NCBI RefSeq assembly: GCF_000725805.1
Contig: NZ_KL647134.1
Span: 62,001-126,000, forward strand
Direction of reading: 5' to 3'
From: Streptomyces xanthophaeus
GTDB taxonomy: Bacteria > Actinomycetota > Actinomycetes > Streptomycetales > Streptomycetaceae
DNA: 64,000 nt
Shown here in pieces: positions 1-7,750 of this stretch; within the stretch, counting starts at the first letter, position 1, and every line of letters begins with the position of its first letter. The position numbers were made by a program, and so were the translations under genes. Below the pieces are notes generated by a model that worked only from the letters and a program-made list of their open reading frames with translations, did not search any database and had not been told where the DNA came from.

Positions 1-1409
1 GCGCCTCGGTGCTCAAGCAGCTCGTCGCCTACGTCGGCACGGACGCCTTCTTCAAGGGCGTGCAGGCCTACTTCAAGGCGCACGCCTTCGGGAACACCCG
101 TCTGTCCGACCTGCTCGGCGCCCTGGAGGAGACCTCCGGCCGCGACCTGACCGCCTGGTCGAAGGCGTGGCTGGAGACGGCCGGCATCAACGTGCTGCGC
201 CCGGAGATCGAGACCGACGCCCAGGGCGTCGTCACCGCCTTCGCGGTGCGCCAGGAGGCTCCGGCCCTGCCGGCCGGCGCCAAGGGCGAGCCGACGCTGC
301 GGCCGCACCGCATCGCGGTGGGCCTGTACGAGCTCCAGGGCGGCGCCCTGGTCCGCACCGAGCGCATCGAGCTGGACATCGACGGCGAGCTGACGGCCGT
401 GCCCCAGCTCGTGGGCCGCACCCGGCCGGCCGTCGTCCTGCTCAACGACGACGACCTGTCCTACGCCAAGGTCCGCCTGGACGAGGAGTCCCTGGCCACG
501 GTCACCGCGCACCTGGGCGACTTCACCGAGTCGCTGCCGCGGGCGCTGTGCTGGGCCTCGGCCTGGGACATGACGCGCGACGGCGAGCTCGCCACCCGCG
601 ACTACCTCGCGCTGGTCCTCTCCGGCATCGGCAAGGAATCCGACATCGGCGTCGTCCAGTCGCTCCAGCGGCAGGTCAAGACGGCCGTCGAGCTGTACGC
701 CGACCCGGCCTGGCGCGAGGAGGGCCTCGCGATCTGGACCGAGGCCTCCCTGGAGCACCTGCGGGCGGCCGAGCCTTCCGGCGACCACCAGCTGGCGTGG
801 GCCCGTGCCTTCGCGGCCACCGCCCGCACCCCGGAGCAGCTGGCCCTGCTGACGGCGCTGCTGGACGGCACGGAGCAGATCGAGGGCCTGGCCGTCGACA
901 CCGAGCTGCGGTGGGCGCTCCTGGAGCGCCTCGTCGCCACGGGCGTCGCGGGCGAGCCGGAGATCGCGGCGGAGCTGGAGCTGGACGCCACCGCGGCCGG
1001 TGAGCGCCACGCGGCGACGGCGCGGGCCGCGCGCCCGACGGCCGAGGCCAAGGCCGAGGCGTGGGCCTCGGTGGTGGAGTCCGCCGACCTGCCGAACGCC
1101 GTGCAGGAGGCCGTCATCGGCGGCTTCGTGCAGACCGGCCAGCGCGAGCTGCTGGCCCCGTACACCGCGAAGTACTTCGAGGCGGTCAAGGGCGTGTGGG
1201 AGACCCGCAGCCACGAGATCGCCCAGCAGATCGCGGTGGGGCTCTACCCCTCCCTCCAGGTCTCCCCGCAGACGCTGGAGGCGACCGACGCCTGGCTGGC
1301 CGAGGCCGAGCCCAACGCGGCCCTGCGCCGCCTGGTGCTGGAGTCGCGTTCGGGCGTCGAGCGTGCGCTGAAGGCCCAGGCAGCGGACGCCGCCGCGGCC
1401 CGCGGCTGA
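1..1409 (+). CDS. pepN: Aminopeptidase N (M1 family), C-terminal part, cut by the window edge
   Basis: The reading frame is open from base 3 and its true start lies left of the window, so the HEXXH zinc site is not visible. The visible 469 residues begin at ASVLKQLVAYVG, the helical segment that closes the M1 catalytic domain, and continue into the alpha-helical C-terminal (ERAP1-like) domain. M1 aminopeptidases remove N-terminal residues from peptides in the cytoplasm and are usually about 850 residues long in Streptomyces, so roughly half is present. The gene ends just before a strong hairpin terminator. The family call is firm; substrate preference cannot be judged from this part. Confidence 0.93.
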   Translation, partial: ASVLKQLVAYVGTDAFFKGVQAYFKAHAFGNTRLSDLLGALEETSGRDLTAWSKAWLETAGINVLRPEIETDAQGVVTAFAVRQEAPALPAGAKGEPTLRPHRIAVGLYELQGGALVRTERIELDIDGELTAVPQLVGRTRPAVVLLNDDDLSYAKVRLDEESLATVTAHLGDFTESLPRALCWASAWDMTRDGELATRDYLALVLSGIGKESDIGVVQSLQRQVKTAVELYADPAWREEGLAIWTEASLEHLRAAEPSGDHQLAWARAFAATARTPEQLALLTALLDGTEQIEGLAVDTELRWALLERLVATGVAGEPEIAAELELDATAAGERHAATARAARPTAEAKAEAWASVVESADLPNAVQEAVIGGFVQTGQRELLAPYTAKYFEAVKGVWETRSHEIAQQIAVGLYPSLQVSPQTLEATDAWLAEAEPNAALRRLVLESRSGVERALKAQAADAAAARG

Positions 1410-1453
1410 GGCTCCGGGGCTGAGGCTTCGAGGCTGAGGCTTCGAGGCTGCGC

Positions 1454-1498
1454 CGAAGGCCCCCGCCGGAAGGACTGTCCTTCCGGCGGGGGCCTTCG
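1454..1498. terminator. Hairpin terminator between pepN and the LysR gene
   Basis: Perfect 21-bp stem (1454-1474 with 1478-1498) around a 3-nt loop, lying between convergent genes, so it can serve both. A 14-bp direct repeat containing GAGGCTTCGAGG sits between the pepN stop and the hairpin (about 1420-1450). Confidence 0.85.
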
Positions 1499-1518
1499 CC
1501 GTTCCGTGCCCGCGCGGC

Positions 1519-2430
1519 CTACGGTCCCTGCCGCCGGGCGGCGGCCGCGTCCCGCAGCGCTGCCAGGACATGGGCCACCGCCGGGCCGGTCTCCGCGCCC
1601 CTGCGGACCGCGGCGACGACGTGGCGGGTGGGGCGGTCGTGCGTGAGGACCCGGACCGCCACGCCCGAGGCCCGGCTCGACACCATGCGGGGGACGAGGG
1701 CAACTCCCATGCCCGCCTCGACCATGGCCAGGATCGCGGTCCAGCCGGAGGCCGAGTGCGCCTGTTCCGGCACGAAGCCCGCCGCCTCGCAGGCGCCGCG
1801 GGCGATCTGCGACCAGGGGCCGCTGCCCCCGTAGATCCACGGGTCCCCGGAGAGGTCGGCGAGCCGCAGGGTCCGCGCGCCCGCCCGGGGGTGGTCCGGC
1901 GGCAGCGCCACGTCCAGGGGGTCCTCCAGCAGGGTGATCCGGGTGAAGCGGCCGTCCCGCGCGGTCGGCGCGTGGGCGGCCAGCGACAGGGCGAGGTCGA
2001 CGACCCCGGCGGACAGCAGCTCGTAGGACTCGGCGGCCTCCGTCTCGCGGACCCGGACCTCCACCCGGGGGTGGGTCCGGCGCAGGGCCGCGACCGCCGG
2101 GACCACGAGGGCCGGCACCGCGGTGGAGAAGGCGCCGATGCGGACCTCGCCCGCGTCCCCGGCCAGGTATCCGGCCAGCTCCGCGTCGGCCCGTTCCAGC
2201 TGCGCGAAGACCGCCTCCGCGTGCCGCAGGACGAGGTGGGCGGCGTCGGTGAGGCGGACCCGGCGGCCCTGTGCCTCCAGCAGGACCACGCCGAGCTGCC
2301 GGGCGAGGTTCGTCAGCTGCTGCGAAACGGCCGAGGGCGTCATGTGCAGCGCCTCGGCCGTCGCGGTCACGGTGCCCTGTTCGGCGAGGGTCCGCAGGAT
2401 CCGCAGCTTCTTGATGTCCCACTCGGTCAT
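1519..2430 (-). CDS. LysR-family transcriptional regulator
   Basis: A 303-residue protein with an N-terminal winged helix-turn-helix (residues about 5-62, including TPSAVSQQL) and a LysR substrate-binding domain (about 85-300), the normal length for the family. I chose the ATG at 2430 (MTEWDIKKL) because the in-frame ATG 24 bases upstream would overlap the preceding gene and family members begin close to the HTH. It follows the DMT transporter gene on the same strand by 10 bases, so both are probably cotranscribed and the regulator likely controls that exporter. The ligand is unknown. Confidence 0.88.
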   Translation of the reverse strand: MTEWDIKKLRILRTLAEQGTVTATAEALHMTPSAVSQQLTNLARQLGVVLLEAQGRRVRLTDAAHLVLRHAEAVFAQLERADAELAGYLAGDAGEVRIGAFSTAVPALVVPAVAALRRTHPRVEVRVRETEAAESYELLSAGVVDLALSLAAHAPTARDGRFTRITLLEDPLDVALPPDHPRAGARTLRLADLSGDPWIYGGSGPWSQIARGACEAAGFVPEQAHSASGWTAILAMVEAGMGVALVPRMVSSRASGVAVRVLTHDRPTRHVVAAVRRGAETGPAVAHVLAALRDAAAARRQGP

Positions 2431-2440
2431 GGGACCGAAC

Positions 2441-3370
2441 CTACCGCCGGGCACTTCCCAGCCCGACCCCGCCGAGGATCAGCGCCATGCACAGCAGCTG
2501 CGCCGGTCCCGTCCGCTCGCCGAGGAGCAGCAGGCCGAGCCCCGCCACGCAGACCGGCTGGAGGTAGTAGACGACTCCGGCGCGGGCCGCCCCGATGACC
2601 GAGACCGCCTTGTTCCAGGCGAAGAAGGCGACGGCCGAGGAGAACACCCCGACGTAGAGCAGCGGCCCGACGGTCCCCGTGGTGACCTCGAAGCCGCCCT
2701 GGACGGCGACGGAGACCGCGTAGGCGGGTGCCAGCATCAGCGCTCCGAGCACGAACGTGGTGATCAGGAAGGCCGGTCCGCCGAGTTCGGCGGGCTTGCG
2801 CTTGAGCAGGGCGCTGTACGTGGCGAAGGAGAGGGCCGCGCCGAACATCCACAGGTCGCCCGCGCCGAAGTCGAAGCCGAGGGAGCCGTCGCCGACCAGC
2901 AGCAGCACGCCGAGGGCGGCGAGCAGCAGCCCGAAGGTGCGGCGTGCGCCGAGGCGTTCACCGCCGAGGCGGGCGTAGAGGGCCATGACGACCGGCGAAG
3001 CAGCCATGATCATGCCCATGTTGGAGGCGGAGGTGGTCAGACCGGCCTGGTGGACGAGGGTGTTGTAGAGGGTGACGCCGAACAGCGTGGCGAGGGAGAT
3101 GTAGCCCAGGTGGCGGCGGATCAGTGCCCGCTGCCGCCAGGCCCGGCGGGCGGCGAAGGGGGCGACCGCGAGGGTGGCGATGATCCAGCGCCAGAAGACG
3201 GCCTGGACGGGGGGCACGTGGTCGGCCATGCCCCGGGTGGCGACGAAGCTGCCGGACCACACGACCGTCGCGAGGAGGGCGAGGAGGACGCCGAGTCCGG
3301 CGGCCCCCTTCGTGCCCCGGGCCGTGGCCCTGTCGTGCGAAACGGTACGGACGCGGTCCATGACGGCCAC
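2441..3370 (-). CDS. DMT/EamA-family transporter (first copy)
   Basis: A 309-residue, ten-helix membrane protein made of two EamA repeats, typical of drug/metabolite exporters in the cytoplasmic membrane. The first repeat begins with ATVVWSGSFVATRG and the second with GDLWMFGAALSFATYSAL. The start is a GTG at 3370 with an AGGGGGAA ribosome-binding site upstream. It lies between a second EamA gene (40 bases upstream, same strand) and a LysR gene (10 bases downstream), so the three look like one operon. The exported compound cannot be predicted; amino acids or small metabolites are usual for the family. Confidence 0.88.
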   Translation of the reverse strand: MAVMDRVRTVSHDRATARGTKGAAGLGVLLALLATVVWSGSFVATRGMADHVPPVQAVFWRWIIATLAVAPFAARRAWRQRALIRRHLGYISLATLFGVTLYNTLVHQAGLTTSASNMGMIMAASPVVMALYARLGGERLGARRTFGLLLAALGVLLLVGDGSLGFDFGAGDLWMFGAALSFATYSALLKRKPAELGGPAFLITTFVLGALMLAPAYAVSVAVQGGFEVTTGTVGPLLYVGVFSSAVAFFAWNKAVSVIGAARAGVVYYLQPVCVAGLGLLLLGERTGPAQLLCMALILGGVGLGSARR

Positions 3371-3410
3371 TGTGTGTTTCCCCCTCGGGTCTGTTCGATC
3401 GGCGTGGGAT

Positions 3411-4352
3411 CTACCGTCGCACCCGGCTATCGCTCAGGTCCATCGAAATGTTTCGATCATTCTCTTCAGTAGAACTGAACGGTTGTGCCGCCTTCGCGGT
3501 CCTGGCCGCGAACAGCTGGCCGACGACGGTGGCACCGAAGGCGATCGCCATGCCCGCCAGCTGCACCGGGGACAGCCCCTGCCCGAGGGCCGCCCAGCCG
3601 ATGACGGCCGCGGTCAGCGGGGAGAGCGGGCCCAGCAGGGTGACCGAGGTGGCGGTGAGCTGCCCGATGCCGCGGAACCACAGCCAGTACGCGATCCCGG
3701 TGTTGATCAGCATCATGTAGCCGTAGCCGAGGAAGGCCTTGCCGTCGAGGGCGGGCGGCGCCCCTTCGACCAGGGCGGCGATCGGGATGATGACCAGCCC
3801 GCCCGCGGTCAGCTGCCAGCCGGTCACGGCCAGCGGTCCGACTCCCTCGGGGCGGCCCCAGCGCTTGGTCATGACCGTACCGGCCGCCATGGAGGCCGAG
3901 GAGACCACTCCGGCGATGACGCCGACCAGGTCGAGCTGCGCCTCGGCGGTGAGGACCACCATGCTGACGCCGAAGGCCCCGACGACGGCGGCGAGCACGG
4001 TGCGCAGGCTCGCCCGCTCCCCCAGGAGCAGGGCGGCGAGGCCGACGACGAACAGCGGTCCGGCGGCGCCCAGTACGGCCGCGACGCCGCCGGGCAGGCG
4101 GTAGGCGGAGAGGAAGAGCAGCGGGAAGAAGGCGCCGATGTTGAGGGTGCCGAGGACGGCGGACTTCCACCACCAGGAGCCCTTGGGCAGCGTGCGGGAG
4201 AGGGAGATCAGCAGCAGCCCGGCGGGCAGGGCGCGCATCGCCCCGGTGAACAGCGGCCGGTCGGGCGGCAGCAGTTCGGTGGCGACGGCGTAGGTCGAAC
4301 CCCAGGAGATGGGGGCGAGCGCGGTCAGGGCGACGGTGGCGAGGCGCTTCAT
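3411..4352 (-). CDS. DMT/EamA-family transporter (second copy)
   Basis: A 313-residue ten-helix exporter with two EamA domains. It starts at ATG 4352 (MKRLATVALTALAP) because a GAGGAG ribosome-binding site lies 9 bases upstream; the frame stays open further upstream but that stretch is the divergent promoter region. WGSTYAVATELL marks the first EamA repeat. The gene is divergent from a MarR regulator and shares with it a palindromic operator, so MarR probably represses it and the transported molecule or a relative is the likely inducer. Its 3' end carries an AT-rich palindrome that may serve the next gene. It resembles YdcZ/RhaT-type and PecM-like exporters only at the family level. Confidence 0.88.
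   Translation of the reverse strand: MKRLATVALTALAPISWGSTYAVATELLPPDRPLFTGAMRALPAGLLLISLSRTLPKGSWWWKSAVLGTLNIGAFFPLLFLSAYRLPGGVAAVLGAAGPLFVVGLAALLLGERASLRTVLAAVVGAFGVSMVVLTAEAQLDLVGVIAGVVSSASMAAGTVMTKRWGRPEGVGPLAVTGWQLTAGGLVIIPIAALVEGAPPALDGKAFLGYGYMMLINTGIAYWLWFRGIGQLTATSVTLLGPLSPLTAAVIGWAALGQGLSPVQLAGMAIAFGATVVGQLFAARTAKAAQPFSSTEENDRNISMDLSDSRVRR
3442..3457. promoter_or_regulatory. Perfect palindrome in the 3' end of the upstream exporter gene
   Basis: ATCGAAATGTTTCGAT: 7-bp arms around a 2-base centre, inside the last codons of the 3411-4352 gene and about 85 bases before the start of the 2441-3370 exporter. The segment is AT-rich compared with its surroundings. It has the form of a LysR-type or other dimeric regulator site and could drive an internal promoter; that role is inferred. 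Confidence 0.4.
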
Positions 4353-4425
4353 GACGGGTGACTCCTCGGGCAGATGAGGAAGACGGGCGGAAGGCGGCGG
4401 GTGGCGATCGCGACGCTTCCCCCCG

Positions 4426-4480
4426 AAGTAGCTTGCTCGAAAGTAGCTTACCGCTAAGCTACTTACCGTCAAGCAGCTTT
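4426..4480. promoter_or_regulatory. Multi-site MarR operator in the divergent promoter region
   Basis: A perfect inverted repeat, AAGTAGCTTA (4441-4450) and TAAGCTACTT (4455-4464) with a CCGC centre, is flanked by further half-sites AAGTAGCTTG (4426-4435) and AAGCAGCTTT (4471-4480). Half-sites 4426, 4441 and 4471 are spaced 15 and 30 bases apart. The arms overlap plausible promoter elements for the leftward exporter gene: TTGACG at 4472-4467 and TAAGCT at 4450-4445 on the minus strand, 16-base spacer. Repression by the adjacent MarR protein is the natural reading. Confidence 0.75.
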
Positions 4481-4481
4481 C

Positions 4482-4511
4482 TTGCGAACGATCGAGTGGG
4501 AACCGGATACT
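4482..4511 (+). promoter_or_regulatory. Putative promoter giving a leaderless MarR mRNA
   Basis: TTGCGA (4482-4487) and GATACT (4506-4511) are separated by 18 bases. The predicted start of transcription falls at or within a base or two of the ATG at 4519, and no Shine-Dalgarno sequence precedes that ATG, which fits leaderless translation, common in Streptomyces regulators. Confidence 0.45.
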
Positions 4512-4518
4512 TGCAGCC

Positions 4519-5070
4519 ATGAGCGACGCCCCCGACAGCCCCGCCACCCCTGGCACCCCTGGCACCCCTGCCACCCCCGCCGCGAACGAGACCGACGCCG
4601 TCGACGCCATCACCGCGCAGTGGTACGCCGTACGCCCCGACCTGGAGACCGCGCCCATGGCCGTCTTCGGGCGCATCTACCGGATCTCACGGACCATGGG
4701 CGACGCCATGGAGGAGACGTACGGGCGCTACGGCATCTCCCGCGGCGAGTTCGACGTCGTCGCCACGCTGCGCCGCTCCGGCGCCCCGTACACGCTCTCG
4801 CCCCGCCAGCTGTCGGCCACGCTGATGCTCACCACGGGCGGCATGACGGGGCGTCTGGACAAGCTGGAGAAGGCCGGGCTGCTCTGCCGCAAGCCCGATC
4901 CGCACGACCGGCGCGCGCTCCAGGTGACGATCACCGACCGCGGCCTCGCGCTCATCGACGAGGCCGTCACCGCCGGCGTCGAGGTGCAGCGCGCCGCGCT
5001 CACCGGGCTCGACGAGGAGGAGGTCGAGCTCCTCACCGGCCTGCTCCGCAAGCTGCTGGCCGGGATCTGA
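4519..5070 (+). CDS. MarR-family transcriptional regulator
   Basis: A 183-residue protein. Residues 1-30 are a disordered Pro/Thr/Ala tail (repeats of TPG); the winged HTH of MarR proteins occupies roughly residues 50-165, with LSATLMLTTGGMTGRLDKL as recognition region and DPHDRR in the wing. MarR proteins bind palindromes as dimers and are released by small aromatic or toxic ligands. Divergent from an EamA exporter with a four-half-site operator between them, so it is likely an autoregulated repressor of that exporter. The start ATG has no ribosome-binding site but a promoter ends just upstream. Confidence 0.92.
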   Translation: MSDAPDSPATPGTPGTPATPAANETDAVDAITAQWYAVRPDLETAPMAVFGRIYRISRTMGDAMEETYGRYGISRGEFDVVATLRRSGAPYTLSPRQLSATLMLTTGGMTGRLDKLEKAGLLCRKPDPHDRRALQVTITDRGLALIDEAVTAGVEVQRAALTGLDEEEVELLTGLLRKLLAGI

Positions 5071-5126
5071 GTCTGACCGCGGGGCCCGGCGGGGGGAGCC
5101 GGGCCGCCGTACAGCGGGCATGACGA

Positions 5127-5180
5127 GGCGCCGGGGGTCGTCACACCGCCGTACCCACGGCGGTGCGGACCCCCGGCGCC
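5127..5180. terminator. Two-tier bidirectional terminator
   Basis: An outer 13-bp perfect stem (5127-5139 with 5168-5180) encloses an inner 9-bp perfect stem (5144-5152 with 5157-5165, loop ACCC). It lies between the convergent MarR gene and the small membrane protein gene. Confidence 0.8.
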
Positions 5181-5215
5181 CGGGAAGTCTGTGGTCGGCC
5201 CTGGGGCCGGACCGG

Positions 5216-5455
5216 TCAGGCCTGCTTCTGCACCTTGTCCGACTTGTCGAGGACCATCACGAGGCCCGCGATGACCAGGAACAGCACGATCGGCGCGGCC
5301 ACGAACAGGCCGAGCGTCTCGCCGATGCTCAGGCCCGGACCCGGGTCGTCACCGTCGTCGCGGGTCAGCGCGAGGGCGGGAGACGTCATCAGCAGCATCA
5401 TCAGCGTCGTTCCGGCCGTAACGGCGCCGGCGCGCAGAGCGTTCTTCTTGTCCAC
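5216..5455 (-). CDS. Small secreted/membrane protein
   Basis: A 79-residue protein starting at GTG 5455 (VDKKNALRAGAVTAG). It shows a cleavable signal peptide ending near SPALALT, a short acidic segment (RDDGDDPGPG), then one strong transmembrane helix (GLFVAAPIVLFLVIAGLVMV) and a Lys-rich tail (DKSDKVQKQA). It lies 20 bases downstream of malQ on the same strand and is probably cotranscribed or read from a promoter at the malQ end; a TACGTT box near 5467-5462 could give a leaderless message. I do not recognise a function. Confidence 0.7.
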   Translation of the reverse strand: MDKKNALRAGAVTAGTTLMMLLMTSPALALTRDDGDDPGPGLSIGETLGLFVAAPIVLFLVIAGLVMVLDKSDKVQKQA

Positions 5456-5475
5456 GGTGCAAACGTAGCGAACAC

Positions 5476-7497
5476 CTAATCGGAGCGCGCGCCCGGGGGT
5501 GCCGTACGGGGCCGCGCTCCGGCGCGCACCGCGCTCAGCAGGGCGTTCGCCCGGGGCGAGGCCGCCAGCGCCTCCAGGGTCAGCGGCCGTCCCTGGGCGT
5601 CGGCGACCGGCAGCCGCCAATTGGGGTACTGGTCCCAGGTCCCCGGCAGGTTCTGCGGCCGCCGGTCCCCGACCGCGTCCGGCAGCCACACGCCGACCAG
5701 CCGGGCGGGGGTGCGCAGCAGGAACCCGTACAGGGCCAGGACGGCGGCCTCCTCGCCCTTGGTGTCCAGGCCGAGTCCCTCCAGCACCTCCAGCCACTCG
5801 GAGGTGTCGGCGGCGTCCTGCTCCCGCTCCAGCTCCAGCGGGCGCGTCAGCAGGCCGAGCTCGTCCCGCAGTTCGACGTGGCCCCCGGCCAGTTTGGCGG
5901 CCGTGGGCGGCAGGTCGTGGGTGGTCGTGGTGGCCAGGCAGTCGGCCCGCCAGTCCTGCGGGGCGAGCGGCTTGCCGCCGCCCGCCCAGTCCCGCTCGAA
6001 CCAGAGCACCGAGGTGCCGAGCACCCCGCGCCGGGCCAGCGCCTGGCGGACCCCCGGCTCCACCGTCCCGAGGTCCTCGCCGATCACCAGGGCCCCGGCC
6101 CGGTGGGCCTCCAGCACCAGGACCGCCAGCATCGCCTCGCCGTCGTAGCCCACGTAGGTGCCCTCGGCGGGCGGGGTCCCCTCCGGGATCCACCAGAGCC
6201 GGAACAGGCCCATGACGTGGTCGATGCGCAGGGCCCCCGCGTACCGGAACACCCCGCGCAGCAGGGCCTGGAAGGGGGCGTACCCGGTTTCGGCCAGCCG
6301 GTCCGGGCGCCACGGGGGCAGCCCCCAGTCCTGGCCGCGGGCGTTGAAGGCGTCGGGCGGGGCGCCCACGGAGACGTGCCGGGCGTGGAAGGGCCCTGTC
6401 AGGGAGTCGGATCCGTCCGGGTGCACCCCGACGGCGAGGTCGTGCACGATGCCCACGGACATGCCCGCCTCCCGGGCCTCCCGCTGGGCCGCGGCGAGCT
6501 GGGTGTCCGTCAGCCAGACCAGCCAGCGGTGGAAGTCGCCCCGCTCGCGCGGCTCCTGTCCCGCCGCGGACGCGCACCAGGCGGCGTGCCGGTCCAGTGC
6601 CGGGCCCTGCTCCTCCCGGAACCGTGCGTAGGCGGCGGCGCGCTGCGGGGTGCGCGGGACCTCGTACAGCAGTTCCAGGGCCTGGCGCTTGAGGTCCCAG
6701 ACGGCGTCCCGGTCGATCAGCGCGCCCTCGTGGAGGACCCGGCGGCTCAGTTCGCCGCCGCGCACCGCGAGGGCGGCGAGGGCCTCCTGGGCGGGGCAGT
6801 CGGCGTACTCGGGGAGGTCCTCGATCCGCAGGTGGACCGGATCGGGGAAGCGGCGCGAGGAGGGCCGGTACGGGGACGGGTCGGTCGGGGTCCCGGGCAC
6901 GGCCGCGTGCAGCGGGTTGACCTGGATGAAGCCCGCGCCGTGGGTCCGGCCCGCCCAGCGGGCGAGCGCCGCGAGGTCCCCGAGGTCGCCCATGCCCCAG
7001 GAGCGCTCGGAGAGCAGGGAGTAGAGCTGGACGAGCAGCCCGTGGGCCCGTTCGGGCGCGGCCGGGGCCCGGTCCGGTGCGGCGACCAGGGTGGCCTCGG
7101 CGGTGCGGCCGTCGGGGAGGTCGGCGGTGATCCGGTGGATGCCCAGCGGCAGTTCCCCGGGCAGCGGTCCGTCCGGACCCGTCAGCCAGGCGGAGGCCTC
7201 CTGCGGCGCCCCCTCCGGTTCGAGGCGGATCCGGGTGCCGGGCGGCAGTCCGGCCAGCGCGGGCGGCGGCGGCCCGCCCGCCCAGTGCACCAGTACGGGC
7301 GGCAGGAGCCGGGCGGCCGCCTCCTCCTCGGCGGCCCGGCGGCGCGCCCGCACTTCCTCGGGGGAGCCGGCGGGTACGCCGATCAGCCCGAGCACGGCGG
7401 TGACCGTGGCCTGCGGCACCCGGACGGTGACGTCCGCCGCGGGCTGGTAGGCGGTGGCGATGCCGTGCAGGGCCGCGAGCCGGTCCAGGTCGTCCAT
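5476..7497 (-). CDS. malQ: 4-alpha-glucanotransferase (amylomaltase, GH77)
   Basis: A 673-residue enzyme that transfers alpha-1,4-glucan segments between maltodextrins in the cytoplasm. Start ATG 7497 (MDDLDRLAALHGIATAY) follows a GGAGGAG site; longer open frames upstream lack one. The N-terminal beta-rich domain found in actinobacterial MalQ is followed by the GH77 barrel. Visible GH77 motifs include LLSERSWGMGDLGDLA, PYRPSSRRFPDP, RIDHVMGLFRLWWIP (arginine and nucleophile aspartate region), GEDLGTVEPGVR (acid/base glutamate) and TTTTHDLPPTA (stabilising aspartate). Length is right for the actinobacterial type. It is divergent from the secreted hexosaminidase gene. Confidence 0.95.
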   Translation of the reverse strand: MDDLDRLAALHGIATAYQPAADVTVRVPQATVTAVLGLIGVPAGSPEEVRARRRAAEEEAAARLLPPVLVHWAGGPPPPALAGLPPGTRIRLEPEGAPQEASAWLTGPDGPLPGELPLGIHRITADLPDGRTAEATLVAAPDRAPAAPERAHGLLVQLYSLLSERSWGMGDLGDLAALARWAGRTHGAGFIQVNPLHAAVPGTPTDPSPYRPSSRRFPDPVHLRIEDLPEYADCPAQEALAALAVRGGELSRRVLHEGALIDRDAVWDLKRQALELLYEVPRTPQRAAAYARFREEQGPALDRHAAWCASAAGQEPRERGDFHRWLVWLTDTQLAAAQREAREAGMSVGIVHDLAVGVHPDGSDSLTGPFHARHVSVGAPPDAFNARGQDWGLPPWRPDRLAETGYAPFQALLRGVFRYAGALRIDHVMGLFRLWWIPEGTPPAEGTYVGYDGEAMLAVLVLEAHRAGALVIGEDLGTVEPGVRQALARRGVLGTSVLWFERDWAGGGKPLAPQDWRADCLATTTTHDLPPTAAKLAGGHVELRDELGLLTRPLELEREQDAADTSEWLEVLEGLGLDTKGEEAAVLALYGFLLRTPARLVGVWLPDAVGDRRPQNLPGTWDQYPNWRLPVADAQGRPLTLEALAASPRANALLSAVRAGARPRTAPPGARSD

Positions 7498-7750
7498 GTG
7501 CGGGCACTCCTCCGTGCGTGAGGGCGGGTCGGGAAGCGGGGCGCGAACGGGAGTGCGCGAACGGGTGCGCAGGGGTGGGACACCGTGGCCGGCACCGCCG
7601 GTGGGACACCGCAGCCTTACCCACTGGGAGGGACCGCATTCCTGGCGTATCCCGGTCAGATCACCCAAGTGCGTTGACACCCCCACCGCACGGGTGGTGG
7701 GCTCTGGCGCATTCGTACGAGCGGGGTACGTCTCGGCACCGGGAGGCTCT

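Noticed and set aside
7674..7679. Perfect TTGACA as a promoter for the GH84-like gene
   Set aside because: No acceptable -10 box lies 15-19 bases downstream.
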